Shown here: positions 36,508 to 46,749 of the stretch, one piece after another
Layout of the letters: each line of letters starts with the position of its first letter
How positions within the stretch are numbered: the first letter of the stretch is position 1
From: Candidatus Rifleibacteriota bacterium
GTDB taxonomy: Bacteria; Muiribacteriota; Ozemobacteria; Ozemobacterales; Ozemobacteraceae
Direction of reading: 5' to 3'
Assembly: GCA_012517355.1 (NCBI GenBank)
Contig: JAAYVD010000169.1
Span: forward strand, 1-59,276
DNA: 59,276 nucleotides
Notes under the pieces: model-generated
Told to the model about the DNA's origin: nothing
Database searches by the model: none
The model's input: only the letters and a program-made list of their open reading frames with translations
Position numbers and translations under genes: made by a program

Positions 36508-37269
36508 TCAGAACAAGCCTGGGCAGAACCAGTACCGCACCCGTTGCCGATATTCCCGATACTCGTCGTCCCGTTCCAGGAACCGCTCCTCGCACACCGC
36601 GCGCAGGATGTAGAAAACGCTCGACACCACGATCGCCACGACGTTCTGCCAGCAGGCGTTCATCAGCAGCACCCCGGCCCGCTTCAGGAGTTCGCCCGCA
36701 TACATCGGATGCCGCACGAACCGGAACAGCCCGCCGGTCCTGACTTCGCGCCGGGCGATGAGGATGCCGAAACTGGTGTTGATGCTGAGCAGCGCCAGGG
36801 CCACGACGACGATGCCGAGACAGAGCAGGGCCTTGCCCACCGGGTAGAGCTGGGGAATGGTGGCCACGCCTGGGGCTTTGATGAGCGATTCCCCGGAAAA
36901 GAAGGCGAACAGCGCCACGAACTGCGGCAGGTAGCCCATCTCGATCTCGCGGTGGGGCATCCGGGCCAGGATCACCACCAGGCCGATCAGGTTCTTGCCG
37001 CTGGCCAGGACCTGCACGATGTCGAACCGCCCCGCCTGCCACTCCTGGTACCCGATGCGTATGGCGAACTCGCCGAGCACCAGGAACAGGACGAGGTTGA
37101 CCATGGCCTGCCAGCGGTCCATCACCCAGGCCACCGCCCGGAACCGCGCCGCGAGAAGTTCCAGCACCCGCAGCCAGTCGGGCTTCGGGGAAGGGGGCGC
37201 GGACGGCTCTGTGCCTCCCTTTCCCGGCGGAGGGGAAGGGTGATCCCGCGGAGGAGGAGAATCGTTCAT
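36508..37269 (-). CDS. Isoprenylcysteine-methyltransferase-like integral membrane protein, 253 aa
   Basis: Several membrane helices (VNLVLFLVLGEFAIRIGY, LCLGIVVVALALLSI, NVVAIVVSSVFYILRAV) and the family C-terminal signature: GLFRFVRHPMYAGELLKRAG, then CEERFLERDDEYREYRQRVR and YWFCPGLF. This is the SAM-binding region of ICMT/PEMT-type membrane methyltransferases, which methylate lipids or small thiol/carboxyl groups. The substrate is unknown. The start is the ATG at 37269 or 37287; both have weak ribosome sites. It diverges from the glmS-like gene. Confidence 0.85.
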   Translation of the reverse strand: MNDSPPPRDHPSPPPGKGGTEPSAPPSPKPDWLRVLELLAARFRAVAWVMDRWQAMVNLVLFLVLGEFAIRIGYQEWQAGRFDIVQVLASGKNLIGLVVILARMPHREIEMGYLPQFVALFAFFSGESLIKAPGVATIPQLYPVGKALLCLGIVVVALALLSINTSFGILIARREVRTGGLFRFVRHPMYAGELLKRAGVLLMNACWQNVVAIVVSSVFYILRAVCEERFLERDDEYREYRQRVRYWFCPGLF

Positions 37270-37361
37270 GGGCACGGCCCCAACCATACCAGAACCACCG
37301 TCCCGCCGCCAGGGAATCCCCCGCCGGGGACGGCGAGGGGGCTGGGCGGCAAGGCCGCTCG

Positions 37362-37390
37362 TTGAATTTCGGCGGCGGGGGGTCTATAGT
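37362..37390 (+). promoter_or_regulatory. Sigma-70-type promoter for glmS-like gene
   Basis: TTGAAT (37362-37367), exactly 17 bases, TATAGT (37385-37390), 73 bases before the ATG at 37464. It stands out in very GC-rich surroundings. No glmS ribozyme core was recognised in the leader. Confidence 0.7.
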
Positions 37391-37463
37391 TTCCCCCGGG
37401 GCAGGCGGGCCGCCTCCCCAGACCGAGCGGCAGAGCGGCCGTGGTTGCGGAAAGGAACACGAC

Positions 37464-40034
37464 ATGTGCGGCGTCATCGGACTCACCTACGAACACGACA
37501 AGCAGGACCTCGGGCAGGTGGCTTCCCGGCTGCTCCGGATGCTGGAATACCGCGGCTATGACTCGACCGGGGGTGTCGTCCAGGACAGCCAGGGCACCAT
37601 CACCCTGCGCAAGGACGTCGGTTCCCCCACCGAACTGACCGTCAGGCTGGGCATCGACCAGTTGCCCGGCCGCGTGTTCTGCGGCCAGGTGCGATGGGCC
37701 ACCTTCGGCGTGGTCAACCAGGCCAACGCCCAGCCGCACGAGATGCGGTGCAAGATCCACATCTACGGCGCCCACAACGGCAACATCACCAACTGCCTGC
37801 AGCTCAAACAGTGGCTGCTTGGCGAAGGACACGACGTCAAGAGCGACAACGACGGCGAGATGCTCATCCACACCGTCGAGCATTTCTTCGCCCAGGAGAT
37901 GCAGTACCAGGACGAGACCGACCACGCCGTTCGCGAGAAGGCCCTGAAGAACGCGGTGCTGAAGGCGGCAAAGAAGGTCATCGGGTCGTTCGCGGCCATC
38001 GTCGTCGATCCCGTCACCGAGCTGGTCGTGGCTATCAAGGCAGGCAGCAGCCTCTACATCGGCCAGGGCCACGACCCGACCGGCGGCGCGTTCATCGTCG
38101 CCAGTTCCGACCTGGCCTCGGTCCTGCAGATCACCCGCATCCTCATCCCGATCCGCGAGAAGGAGTTCGCCGTCTTCTCGCCGACCCGGTTCGCCAAGTA
38201 TGACCTCAAGACCGGCAAGAAGATCCGCCACGCGGTGCAGCGCAGCCTGCTGAAGGTCGAGGAGACCCGCCTGCAGCCCCCGTTCCACTTCTTCATGGAA
38301 CAGGAGATCCACCACCAGGTGCTGACCGCGCGGCGCCAGATCTCGCTGTTCACCGGCGGCAACCCGGTCACCAAGGCCCTGCGCCAGCACGAAAAGCAGC
38401 TCGGCGAAGTCTACGACAAGCTGAAGGAGGGCATCCGCAAGCTGGCCGACGTGACCGACACGAAGGACCTGCCCGCGCGCGTCGAGGCCTTCCTGCAGTC
38501 ACGCCCCGTGGCCCTGCTGCGCGACCTGGTCAAAGAGACCGCGCAGGACGGCTTCGAGACCCACCTCGACTCGTCGTATGCCAGCTTCCTCGAGGAGATG
38601 CGCGACCTGGCCGGGAAGAAGGACTATTCCCTGGTCCTGCTGCTCAAATACCTCGACGCCATCTTCGAGCTCGAGGACATCCACGACATCGAGCAGCGCG
38701 TGAAGAGGTTCACCGACATGGTGGTGAAGGCCCACCAGGGCGGCCATTCCATCTACATCCTGGCCTGCGGCACCTCCTACCACGCGGGCAAGACCGCCCC
38801 CATCTTCTTCAACGAGATCGCCGGCCTGTCCCTGATCCCGCTGCTGCCGGGCGAGTTCCGCGCCCAGTGCACCAACGCCCTGCGCGACGGCGACCTGGTC
38901 ATCGGCATCAGCCAGAGCGGCGAAACGAAGGATCTGATCGACGTCTTCAACTTCATCATCGCGTCGAAGAAGAAGGTCGGCCGCATCTGCATCCTCAACA
39001 ACACCAACTCGACCCTGGCCATCGAGAAGTCCGACCTGTTCGTTCCCCTCTTCTGCGGCCCCGAGATCGCCGTGCCGGCCACCAAGAGCTTCATGAACCA
39101 GCTGCTGCTGCTCTACATCCTGGCCCTGCAGGTGGCCCGACGGCTGGCGAAAGGGAAGGACCGCAACCCCGTGCTGCAGCACCTGGCGCGGCACGAGGCC
39201 AACCTCGACCGCATCCCCGAGCTGATCGACCGCACCCTGAAGACGACGCAGAAGGAGACCGACGAGATGGCCTCCTTCCTGTTCCTGGCCCCCAGCCTGC
39301 ACATCCTCGCCACCCGCATCCTGGGCATCGCCAAGGAGGGGGCCCTGAAGATCCGCGAGACCGTGCTGAACCACACCGAGGGATTCGAGGCCTCCGAGTT
39401 CAAGCACGGCCCCAACACCATCCTCGGGATCAACACCATCTTCGGCCTCGACAACGTGCGCGCGGTGCTGGCCACCTTCGGCCAGTCGATGCAGGCCGCC
39501 ATCGACAGTCCCGAGGGGAAGCAGCTCGACGCGCGCGGCCTCAACCGCCTGTTCCAGTCGGTCGCCGATTACGCCTTCCGCGACCAGCCGCCCCGGTTCC
39601 TCAGCGACCACGAGAAGGTGCTGTTCGACCGGGTGTTCGCCGATTTCAACTTCTTCGAGAGCATGTACGCCAACTACCCGCTGATCTTCATCGCCTGCCC
39701 CAACGAGACCGACATCAACCTCACCATCTCGCAGGTGAACACCCACAAGATCCGCGGAGCCCACGTCTTCATCATCGCCGAGGACAACGACCTGCTGCGC
39801 GCCGCCGTCTCGGTGCCGCCCGCCAACGGCTACGCCTACCGCCACGGCTACGTGACGCTGCCGCGCACCGACGAACTGTTGCTGCCCATCTTCTCGATCA
39901 CGACCGTGCTGCAGGTGCTGGCCCTCAAGATGAGCCAGCGCAAGATGGAATTCCTCGACCGCCTTGAGATCAGGAACCACGGCGTCCACCCCGACGTCCC
40001 CAAGAACGTCAGCAAGTCGATCACCGTCGACTGA
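37464..40034 (+). CDS. glmS: GlmS-like glutamine:fructose-6-phosphate aminotransferase, enlarged (856 aa)
   Basis: Makes glucosamine-6-phosphate for peptidoglycan and lipopolysaccharide. The class II glutamine amidotransferase nucleophile Cys2 is in place (MCGVIGL), with EYRGYDSTG. Two SIS sugar-isomerase domains follow: YILACGTSYHAG (about residue 432) with GISQSGETKD, and LGIAKEGALKIRETVLNHTE with FKHGPN. The end NVSKSITVD matches the GlmS C-terminal signature. At 856 residues it is about 250 longer than usual: extra sequence lies between the amidotransferase and first SIS domain (about 300-430) and within the second SIS domain (about 670-740). AAAGGA sits 7 bases before the ATG. It could be a GlmS paralogue with another sugar acceptor. 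Confidence 0.85.
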   Translation: MCGVIGLTYEHDKQDLGQVASRLLRMLEYRGYDSTGGVVQDSQGTITLRKDVGSPTELTVRLGIDQLPGRVFCGQVRWATFGVVNQANAQPHEMRCKIHIYGAHNGNITNCLQLKQWLLGEGHDVKSDNDGEMLIHTVEHFFAQEMQYQDETDHAVREKALKNAVLKAAKKVIGSFAAIVVDPVTELVVAIKAGSSLYIGQGHDPTGGAFIVASSDLASVLQITRILIPIREKEFAVFSPTRFAKYDLKTGKKIRHAVQRSLLKVEETRLQPPFHFFMEQEIHHQVLTARRQISLFTGGNPVTKALRQHEKQLGEVYDKLKEGIRKLADVTDTKDLPARVEAFLQSRPVALLRDLVKETAQDGFETHLDSSYASFLEEMRDLAGKKDYSLVLLLKYLDAIFELEDIHDIEQRVKRFTDMVVKAHQGGHSIYILACGTSYHAGKTAPIFFNEIAGLSLIPLLPGEFRAQCTNALRDGDLVIGISQSGETKDLIDVFNFIIASKKKVGRICILNNTNSTLAIEKSDLFVPLFCGPEIAVPATKSFMNQLLLLYILALQVARRLAKGKDRNPVLQHLARHEANLDRIPELIDRTLKTTQKETDEMASFLFLAPSLHILATRILGIAKEGALKIRETVLNHTEGFEASEFKHGPNTILGINTIFGLDNVRAVLATFGQSMQAAIDSPEGKQLDARGLNRLFQSVADYAFRDQPPRFLSDHEKVLFDRVFADFNFFESMYANYPLIFIACPNETDINLTISQVNTHKIRGAHVFIIAEDNDLLRAAVSVPPANGYAYRHGYVTLPRTDELLLPIFSITTVLQVLALKMSQRKMEFLDRLEIRNHGVHPDVPKNVSKSITVD

Positions 40035-40061
40035 AAACGGGCGTCACCAGACGCTTTTCTT
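40033..40061. terminator. Bidirectional intrinsic terminator
   Basis: GCGTC-ACCA-GACGC (40041-40054) with GAAAA before and TTTTCTT after, so it works for the rightward glmS-like gene and the leftward response regulator that ends at 40066. Confidence 0.7.
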
Positions 40062-40065
40062 CCGG

Positions 40066-40437
40066 TCAGACCTTGAGGGCCTCTTCCAGGTAGGCCCGCA
40101 GTTTTTCTTCCTCGATGGGCTTGAACACGACGCGGGGGTAGCCGAGTTCCTCGAATTCGCGTTTCTTGGCGTTGGTCATGGCTGAAATCACGATGACCGG
40201 AATGCTCGAAAGAACCGGGTGGGTCTTGATCTTCTGCAGCATCGAAAAGCCGTCGAGCTTGGGCATCTCGAAATCCGTGAGGATGAGATCGACTCGATCC
40301 TTTTCCAGGATCGCCAGGGCTTCCTCGCCATTGACCGCGGTGAGAATCTGGAATTCCTTTCCCTCCATCTTCAGAAGGTAGCCCTTCACGATATTCCTCA
40401 CCGTCAACGAATCGTCCACGATCAGCACTCTGGGCAT
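40066..40437 (-). CDS. Single-domain CheY-like response regulator, 123 aa
   Basis: A lone receiver domain: acidic pair D8-D9, phosphoacceptor D55 (LILTDFEMPKLDG), the switch Ser/Thr in VIVISAMT, and K106 in VVFKPIE. AAGGAGG precedes the ATG at 40437. No DNA-binding or enzyme domain is attached, so output is by protein contact, as for CheY. It is divergent from the chemosensory operon across 190 bases with back-to-back promoters, and is therefore its likely phosphotransfer output. Confidence 0.93.
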   Translation of the reverse strand: MPRVLIVDDSLTVRNIVKGYLLKMEGKEFQILTAVNGEEALAILEKDRVDLILTDFEMPKLDGFSMLQKIKTHPVLSSIPVIVISAMTNAKKREFEELGYPRVVFKPIEEEKLRAYLEEALKV

Positions 40438-40515
40438 GCGTTCCTCCTTGGATCTCTCGCGACTCTCACGCGCCTCTTCCGCGGCTTGGCCGGGGGAGAT
40501 GGCATCGCCGAGGGG

Positions 40516-40544
40516 AGGATACCGCGTCCGGCCGGGACCGTCAA
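40516..40544 (-). promoter_or_regulatory. Promoter of the CheY-like gene
   Basis: Minus strand TTGACG (40544-40539), 17 bases, TATCCT (40521-40516), 78 bases before the ATG at 40437. Confidence 0.6.
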
Positions 40545-40556
40545 CCCGGAAAACCC

Positions 40557-40575
40557 TGTTCCCATGCGGAGAACA
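40557..40575. promoter_or_regulatory. Candidate operator between divergent promoters
   Basis: Inverted repeat TGTTC-N9-GAACA, directly upstream of the -35 of the chemosensory operon and 12 bases upstream of the -35 of the CheY-like gene, a place where one regulator could act on both. Confidence 0.35.
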
Positions 40576-40604
40576 TTGACAGATCCCCGGGGAGATGGTA
40601 GCGT
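40576..40604 (+). promoter_or_regulatory. Promoter of the chemosensory operon
   Basis: Perfect -35 TTGACA (40576-40581), 17 bases, TAGCGT (40599-40604), 23 bases before the ATG of cheA, so the leader is very short. Confidence 0.6.
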
Positions 40605-40627
40605 TTGGGATCCGACAGCGGGGGAGA

Positions 40628-43423
40628 ATGGCATTGGCCCTGCTTTTTTCCGAGAGCGAACGAGGGGAACTCCTGCAGGGTTTTCTGGCCGAATCCATCG
40701 AGCACCTCGAGGGCATCGAGCACGTCCTTCTGCAGATCGAATCGGCCTCTGCCGAGAACCGGGACGAGCTGACCAACCAAGTTTTCCGGGCCGCCCATTC
40801 CATCAAGGGCGGCAGCGCCATGCTCGGACTCACCACCATCCAGGCCCTGGCCCACAAAACGGAATCGGTGCTCGATTTCCTGCGTTCGGGAACCCTGACC
40901 CCGAACTCCGACCTGATCGACCTCCTGCTGCGGAGTTTCGATACGTTGCGGCACCTGATCGACCATTCCCAGCACAGCGACACGACCGACATCTCGGCCA
41001 ACCTGGCCAGCCTGGAGGCGGTCATCGCCCGGGCGCAACAGGAGACGACGCCGGAAGGACCTTCTTCCGGGTCCCAGGGCCCCGGCCAGGTGACGACCGA
41101 ACCGGGCGAGCCGCTCCCCGAAAAGGCGGAACCCACCTTGCGCGTCCGGGTCCGGTTGCTCGAGGACCTGATGAACCTGGCCGGGGAGCTGGTCCTGAGC
41201 CGGAACCAGTTGCGTGAGGCCCTGGGCCGCAGCGACCTGCGGGCCATCCGGATCAGCGGCCAGCGGATGGGCCAGGTGACGACCGAACTCCAGGAAACCA
41301 TCATGATGACGCGGTTGCAGCCCCTCGACCGCGTGTTTTCCAAATTCCCCCGCATGATCCGGGACCTCTCCAAACAGTTGTCCAAGGACATCCAGGTGTC
41401 CATCGAAGGCCGGGAGGTCGAACTGGACAAGACCCTGATCGAGGGCCTGGGGGATCCGCTGACCCACATGGTCCGCAACGCCGCCGACCACGGGGTGGAA
41501 AGCCCCGAGGAACGGACCCGCCTGGGCAAGCGCAACCCCGCCCGCGTGCGCCTGCAGGCCTATTACGAGGCGGGCCAGGTGGTCATCGAGGTGGCCGACG
41601 ACGGCCGGGGGATCGACGGGGAGAAGGTCGCCCAGAAAGCCCTCGCGCGCGGGCTGGTGTCCCCCGACAAGGCCCGCAAACTATCGATGAAGGAAAAGCA
41701 GGCGCTCATCTTCCTGCCCGGCCTGTCCACCGCGGAAACGGTCACCGACCTGTCGGGGCGCGGGGTCGGGATGGACGTCGTGAAGACCAACATCGACCGG
41801 CTGGGCGGCAAGGTGGAGATCGATTCCGAGCCCGGGAAGGGCACTTCCTTCCGGGTCAAGCTGCCGCTGACCCTGGCCATCATCCCCTCCCTGATCCTGT
41901 CCACCTGCGGCGAGATCTTCGCCATCCCCCAGGTGAACGTCCTGGAGATGCTGATGGTCCCCGCGGAACAGGTGAAGCGCCGCATCGAGGTGATCGACCG
42001 CCAGGAGGTCCTGGTCCTGCGTGGCAAGCTCCTGCCCCTGGTTTCCCTGAACGAATTCCTGGGAGCCACCCACACCTTCGTCCACCCTCTCACCCAGGAG
42101 GAGCAGACCGACCGCCGGCACCGCTTGGCCGACCGGCGCTCGACCCACCATGACCGCCCCCTGGCCGGCCTGCCCGCCACCCCCGCCCACGCCGCGGAAC
42201 ACCCCCGCACCGACGGCCGCCGCCACCGGGCTTGCAGCAATCTCAACATCGTCATCGCCACCACCGGGAACTTCTCCTTCGGCATCGTGGTGGACAAGCT
42301 CCTGTTCACCGAAGAGATCGTGGTGAAACAACTTGGCCGTGACCTGAAAGGCCTCCCCGAGTATTCCGGGGCGACGATCATGGGGGATGGCCGGATCGCC
42401 CTGATCATCGATGTCCTGGGCCTGGCCACCCGGGCCAATCTTCTCGGACAGGCCCAGGCCCTGTCCCAGGAAGCGGCCGAACCCGTGCGCTGCGCCAAGA
42501 GCGACGGCGAGACGGTGCCCTTCCTCGCCTTCCAGTACGGTGGTCCCGAAACCCTCGTCCTTCCCCTGTACATGGTCACCCGCCTGGAAAAGATCCGGCC
42601 CGGGGACATCGGGGAATGCGGCGGCTGGAAGGCCATCCCCTACGGGGATCACATGCTCCCGGTGTTTCTGTTGAGCGACATCGGCCGGATCCCGCCTCTC
42701 CGTCCCGATCAGGAACGGGGGGTCATCGTCCTCCGCGTCCGCGGACGGGAAGTCGGGCTGGTGGCGGCCCTCCCCATCCAGGTGCTCCAGATCAGGCCCG
42801 ATTTCGATGGAACCGTGCTCCGGCAACCGGGCATTGCCGGGTCCCGCGTCTGGAACCAGAAGACGGTCATGCTGGTGGATATCTGGGAGATCCTGGAAAC
42901 CCAGCATCCCGAGCTGCTGGAGATCGGACACCAGTCCCCCCTGCGGCGCCCGGACGTTCCCCAGATCGTGGTCCTGGAGCCCGTAACCTTCTTCCAGCGG
43001 CAACTGCGCCTGCAGCTCGAAAGCCAGGGATTCCAGGTCACCGTGGCCACCTCCTGGCCCGAGGTGGAAAACCACTTCGCCGTTCCCCAGGCCCGGTGCC
43101 GGGCCCTCCTGGCCGACGTCACCCTCCTCCAGCAGGACCGGTATGCCGGCCTGCGCCACTTCCGGAGCACCCACCTGCCGGCGGGCTTGCCCATCGTCGG
43201 ACTCCGCCAGAACGAGCCGATCCTTCCCGAAGAACTGGCCGCCGAGGGAGTCGGCGAGGTATTCCAGAAACTCGACCACCAGCCCCTGGCGGTCTGGATC
43301 GATGCATTGAGGACCGGGACCGGGGTTGCCAACGCCGCCGCCGACAGCGGTGGCTGGCAAGCCTCTTCCTGCCCCTGGCCCCCAGCGGCGCCACCGCCCT
43401 CTTCCCCGAACGGGCGGGTTTGA
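40628..43423 (+). CDS. cheA: CheA-type hybrid histidine kinase with C-terminal receiver-like domain, 931 aa
   Basis: Core kinase of the chemosensory operon. Order: HPt with phospho-accepting H57 ([14 protein letters not shown]), linker, dimerisation helices ([19 protein letters not shown]), HATPase with N-box [21 protein letters not shown] and [10 protein letters not shown], then a CheW-like region, a second CheW-like region ([20 protein letters not shown]), and a receiver-like end ([20 protein letters not shown]) with Asp in LLADVTLL but a weakened acidic pocket. The first CheW-like region is interrupted by ~55 His/Arg-rich residues (nt 42090-42240). No P2-type CheY-binding domain is obvious. 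GGGGGAG lies just before the ATG. The next gene begins 25 bases downstream. Confidence 0.93.
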   Translation: MALALLFSESERGELLQGFLAESIEHLEGIEHVLLQIESASAENRDELTNQVFRAAHSIKGGSAMLGLTTIQALAHKTESVLDFLRSGTLTPNSDLIDLLLRSFDTLRHLIDHSQHSDTTDISANLASLEAVIARAQQETTPEGPSSGSQGPGQVTTEPGEPLPEKAEPTLRVRVRLLEDLMNLAGELVLSRNQLREALGRSDLRAIRISGQRMGQVTTELQETIMMTRLQPLDRVFSKFPRMIRDLSKQLSKDIQVSIEGREVELDKTLIEGLGDPLTHMVRNAADHGVESPEERTRLGKRNPARVRLQAYYEAGQVVIEVADDGRGIDGEKVAQKALARGLVSPDKARKLSMKEKQALIFLPGLSTAETVTDLSGRGVGMDVVKTNIDRLGGKVEIDSEPGKGTSFRVKLPLTLAIIPSLILSTCGEIFAIPQVNVLEMLMVPAEQVKRRIEVIDRQEVLVLRGKLLPLVSLNEFLGATHTFVHPLTQEEQTDRRHRLADRRSTHHDRPLAGLPATPAHAAEHPRTDGRRHRACSNLNIVIATTGNFSFGIVVDKLLFTEEIVVKQLGRDLKGLPEYSGATIMGDGRIALIIDVLGLATRANLLGQAQALSQEAAEPVRCAKSDGETVPFLAFQYGGPETLVLPLYMVTRLEKIRPGDIGECGGWKAIPYGDHMLPVFLLSDIGRIPPLRPDQERGVIVLRVRGREVGLVAALPIQVLQIRPDFDGTVLRQPGIAGSRVWNQKTVMLVDIWEILETQHPELLEIGHQSPLRRPDVPQIVVLEPVTFFQRQLRLQLESQGFQVTVATSWPEVENHFAVPQARCRALLADVTLLQQDRYAGLRHFRSTHLPAGLPIVGLRQNEPILPEELAAEGVGEVFQKLDHQPLAVWIDALRTGTGVANAAADSGGWQASSCPWPPAAPPPSSPNGRV

Positions 43424-43448
43424 AATTCTCTGCCACGGAGACCGAATC

Positions 43449-46253
43449 ATGTTGCGTCCACTGCCCAAAGTCATCGAGGTCGTCAAGGACAAGTGCGTCA
43501 ACTGCCACGCCTGCATCGCCGCCTGCCCGGTGAAATTCTGCAATGATGGCCACGGTGACACGGTCGAGATCAACTCCGACTTGTGCATCGGCTGCGGTCA
43601 GTGTCTGCGGGCCTGCACCCACCAGGCCCGCCTCCCCGTGGACGACACCAAGGCCTTTGTCGAAGCCCTGGCCCGCCGGGAGCCGATGATCGCCGTCGTG
43701 GCGCCGGCGGTGGCGGTTTCTTTTCCCAATGAGTATCTGCGCCTGAACGGCTGGCTGAAATCGGCGGGCGTCGTGGCGTCCTTCGACGTCAGTTTCGGGG
43801 CGGAACTGACCATCCGGTCCTACCTGGAACACGTCAAGACCAACACCCCCGAACTGGTGATCGCCCAACCCTGCCCCGTCCTGGTCAACTACGCCGAGAT
43901 CTACCACCCGGAACTCATCCCCTATCTGGCGCCCGCCGACAGCCCGATGCTGCACACCATCAAGATGATCCGGGAATTCTGGCCCAAGTACGCCGGCCAC
44001 AGGATCGCCGTCCTGTCCCCCTGCATCGCCAAGAAGCGGGAGTTCTTCCAGACCGGGCTGGGCGATTTCAATGTCACGATGACCAACCTGAAGGAGCATT
44101 TCGACTCCGCCAACATCCGCCTGGCCACCTTCCCCGAAGTCGATTACGACAATCCCCCGGCCGAGCGGGCGGTCCTGTTCTCGACCCCGGGCGGGCTGCT
44201 GCGGACCGCGGAACGCTGGAATCCCGGGATCCGCGACCTGACCCGCAAGATCGAAGGCCCGCACGTGATCTTCCATTACCTCGACCACCTGGACCGCCTG
44301 CGCCGGGAGAAGAAGACCCCCTTGCTGGTGGACTGCCTGAATTGCGACCTGGGGTGCAACGGCGGGACGGGCACCGACGCCAAGGACCACTCCCCCGATG
44401 AGGTGGAACGCCTCGTCGAGGAGCGGAACCAGGTGATGCAGAAGCGCCACCGCCGGTGGGGCCCGTTTTCCGACTACCGCACCCGGAATGCCCTGGAACG
44501 ACTGGTCGACCGGTATTGGAAACCCCGGCTGTATGGCCGCCAGTATGAAAACCGGTCCCAGAGCAATCTCATCCGGATCCCCTCCGAGGCCGAATTCAAA
44601 CGGATCTACGAACAGATGGAGAAGTTCGAGGAAAAGGACCATTACAACTGCAACTCCTGCGGCTACGGCACCTGTGAACGCATGGCGATCGCCATCCACA
44701 ACCAGCTCAACCGCCCGGAGAACTGCCACCACTTCCTGCTGAACCGGTCGGAACGGGCCCGCCAGGAGGTGGATGAACTGACCCGGACGTCGGATCTGGT
44801 GTTCCGGTACCAGAGCGGGGAACTGGCGAAGCTCGCCGCGTGTCTCCAGACGCTGGCCAACGGCCATATCGACTGGAAATGGGAGGTGGATGCTCCGGAA
44901 CAAGCCACCCAGGCCGTCCATGGCCTGTTCCAGCAGATCTTCCAGAACCTGGAACTCGTCCGGGGTTCCCTCCAGAACCTGCTCACCGACAGCCACACCC
45001 TGACCGACGCCGCCCTCGCCGGGAAACTGTCCACCCGGGCCGACGCCAGTCGCAACCAGGGGGAGTTCGCCCATCTCGTCCAGGGCATGAACAACATCCT
45101 GGAAGCCGTGACCCGGCCCCTGGTCGTCGCTTCCGGATTCATCGAGCGTCTGAGCCGCGGGGAGATCCCGCCCCGGATCACCGAAGAGTACCGCGGGGAG
45201 TTCAACCTCCTGATCGGCAGCCTCAACCGGCTGGTGGAATCCCTGGAAGGGGTGACGGTGGTGGCCCAGCGCGTGGCCGAAGGCGACCTCCAAATCGAGG
45301 TCCGGGAACGCTCCGACCAGGACCGCCTGATGCAGGCGCTGGGGCGGATGGTGAAGCAGGTGGGGCAGATGTTCCGCGAAGTCACCACCGGGATCGCCAC
45401 CCTGGCGTCCTCCTCGACCGAACTGTCGGCCATTTCCGAACAACTGGCCGCCAGCACCAAGGGCTCTTCCGACCGCTCGACCACCGTGGCCGCGGCCGTC
45501 GAGCAGATGAGTTCCAACACCGTCTCGGTGGCCACCAGCATGGAACAGACCACCATGAATCTCACCTCGGTCGCGACCGCCACCGAGGAGATGAGCGCCA
45601 CCATCAGCGAGATCGCCTCCAATTCCGAAAAGGCCCGCCGCATCAGCGCCAGCGCCAGCCAGCAGGCCAACAGCGTGTCCGAGATCATCCGGGCCATGGA
45701 GAAGTCGGCCCAGGAGATCGGCCAGGTCACCGAAACCATCACCAGCATTTCCTCGCAGACCAACCTCCTGGCCCTGAATGCCACCATCGAGGCGGCCCGG
45801 GCCGGGGTGGCGGGCAAGGGGTTCGCCGTGGTCGCCAACGAGGTCAAGGAGCTGGCCCAGCAGACCTCGACGGCCACGATCGACATCCGCAAGAAGATCG
45901 CCGGGATCCAGGATGTCACCGTCAATGCCATCGGAGACATCGAGAGCATCGGCAAGATCATCAAGGAGGTCAGCGACATCATCGCCGCCATCGCCAGCGG
46001 CATCGAACAGCAGGCCAGCGTCACCAAGAGCATCTCCGGCCACATCGCGGAAGCCTCGCAAGGGGTCCGGGAGGTGAACCGACGGATGGCCGAGATCGCC
46101 ACCAGCACCCAGGAGGTCTCCAAGGATGTGATGGCCGTGAACCGCGTGCACGGCGAAGTCACCAGTTCCAGCCACCAGGTCTTCGCCAGCGCCCGCCAGT
46201 TGTCCGAACTGGCCGAGCAGTTGCGGGGAATGGTGGGGAAATTCAAGATCTGA
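43449..46253 (+). CDS. [FeFe]-hydrogenase-like sensor fused to a methyl-accepting chemotaxis domain, 934 aa
   Basis: Order: two [4Fe-4S] ferredoxin motifs (C16, C19, C22, C26P and [11 protein letters not shown]), an [FeFe]-hydrogenase H-cluster domain, a further Fe-S module (C401, C404, C409, C426), HAMP-like helices (about 480-640) and a methyl-accepting signalling region with the hairpin tip [20 protein letters not shown]-cluster ligands are present: C142 (AQPCPV), C192 ([10 protein letters not shown]), C299 and C303 (NCDLGCNGG). In the first motif the usual TSCCP has become AQPCP, so the proton-relay cysteine is Pro141, as expected of a sensor rather than an efficient enzyme. No signal peptide or membrane helix: a soluble receptor. 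This matches the HydDB group C2 (chemotactic sensory) idea. GGAG precedes the ATG; cheW follows after 10 bases. Confidence 0.93.
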   Translation: MLRPLPKVIEVVKDKCVNCHACIAACPVKFCNDGHGDTVEINSDLCIGCGQCLRACTHQARLPVDDTKAFVEALARREPMIAVVAPAVAVSFPNEYLRLNGWLKSAGVVASFDVSFGAELTIRSYLEHVKTNTPELVIAQPCPVLVNYAEIYHPELIPYLAPADSPMLHTIKMIREFWPKYAGHRIAVLSPCIAKKREFFQTGLGDFNVTMTNLKEHFDSANIRLATFPEVDYDNPPAERAVLFSTPGGLLRTAERWNPGIRDLTRKIEGPHVIFHYLDHLDRLRREKKTPLLVDCLNCDLGCNGGTGTDAKDHSPDEVERLVEERNQVMQKRHRRWGPFSDYRTRNALERLVDRYWKPRLYGRQYENRSQSNLIRIPSEAEFKRIYEQMEKFEEKDHYNCNSCGYGTCERMAIAIHNQLNRPENCHHFLLNRSERARQEVDELTRTSDLVFRYQSGELAKLAACLQTLANGHIDWKWEVDAPEQATQAVHGLFQQIFQNLELVRGSLQNLLTDSHTLTDAALAGKLSTRADASRNQGEFAHLVQGMNNILEAVTRPLVVASGFIERLSRGEIPPRITEEYRGEFNLLIGSLNRLVESLEGVTVVAQRVAEGDLQIEVRERSDQDRLMQALGRMVKQVGQMFREVTTGIATLASSSTELSAISEQLAASTKGSSDRSTTVAAAVEQMSSNTVSVATSMEQTTMNLTSVATATEEMSATISEIASNSEKARRISASASQQANSVSEIIRAMEKSAQEIGQVTETITSISSQTNLLALNATIEAARAGVAGKGFAVVANEVKELAQQTSTATIDIRKKIAGIQDVTVNAIGDIESIGKIIKEVSDIIAAIASGIEQQASVTKSISGHIAEASQGVREVNRRMAEIATSTQEVSKDVMAVNRVHGEVTSSSHQVFASARQLSELAEQLRGMVGKFKI

Positions 46254-46263
46254 GGCCAGTTGC

Positions 46264-46749
46264 ATGGAACTGTCCAGCGACCTGCTGGTCACCGAGAACC
46301 AGCTGATCGTCCTCTGCGGGTGCTGCGGCAACCTGTTCGGGATCCATACGGAGCCGATCCAGGAGGTCCTGGCCATTCCCGAGGTCCGGCCCGTCCACCA
46401 CGCCCCTCCCTTCGTCCGCGGCGTCTTCAACCTGCGGGGGCGGGTGGTCGTCCTCATCGATCCGGCCGTGAAGATGGGCGCGCCCCCGCAGGAACTGACC
46501 CCCGAATCCCGGATCCTGGTCGTCCACTCGAAGGACGAACTCATCGGCCTGTTGGTCAGCACCCTGCTCGGAGTGGTCCCCTTCGCCTCGGGCCAGGCCA
46601 CCCCCAATCCGGAAAACCTGGAGGAGGGCTTCCGCAAGGTCATCTCCAGCTTCCTCCTCCTCGATGGGAAGATGGTGGGCCTCCTCAAGATCGACACCCT
46701 TCTCGGCGAGAACGATGAACTGGCCCACGACGGCGGAGGGGAAGCGTGA
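46264..46749 (+). CDS. cheW: CheW coupling protein, 161 aa
   Basis: Single CheW domain: IVLCGCCGNLFGIHTEPIQE, FVRGVFNLRGRVVVLIDPAV with the conserved NLRG core, and the second subdomain SKDELIGLLVSTLLGVVP. CheW bridges receptor tips and CheA. Its position directly after the receptor gene argues that it serves this receptor. The stop codon overlaps the GTG start of cheB. Confidence 0.92.
   Translation: MELSSDLLVTENQLIVLCGCCGNLFGIHTEPIQEVLAIPEVRPVHHAPPFVRGVFNLRGRVVVLIDPAVKMGAPPQELTPESRILVVHSKDELIGLLVSTLLGVVPFASGQATPNPENLEEGFRKVISSFLLLDGKMVGLLKIDTLLGENDELAHDGGGEA

Noticed and set aside
37288-37463. glmS ribozyme in the leader of the GlmS-like gene
   Set aside because: No ribozyme core is recognisable; the leader is short and contains an ordinary promoter.
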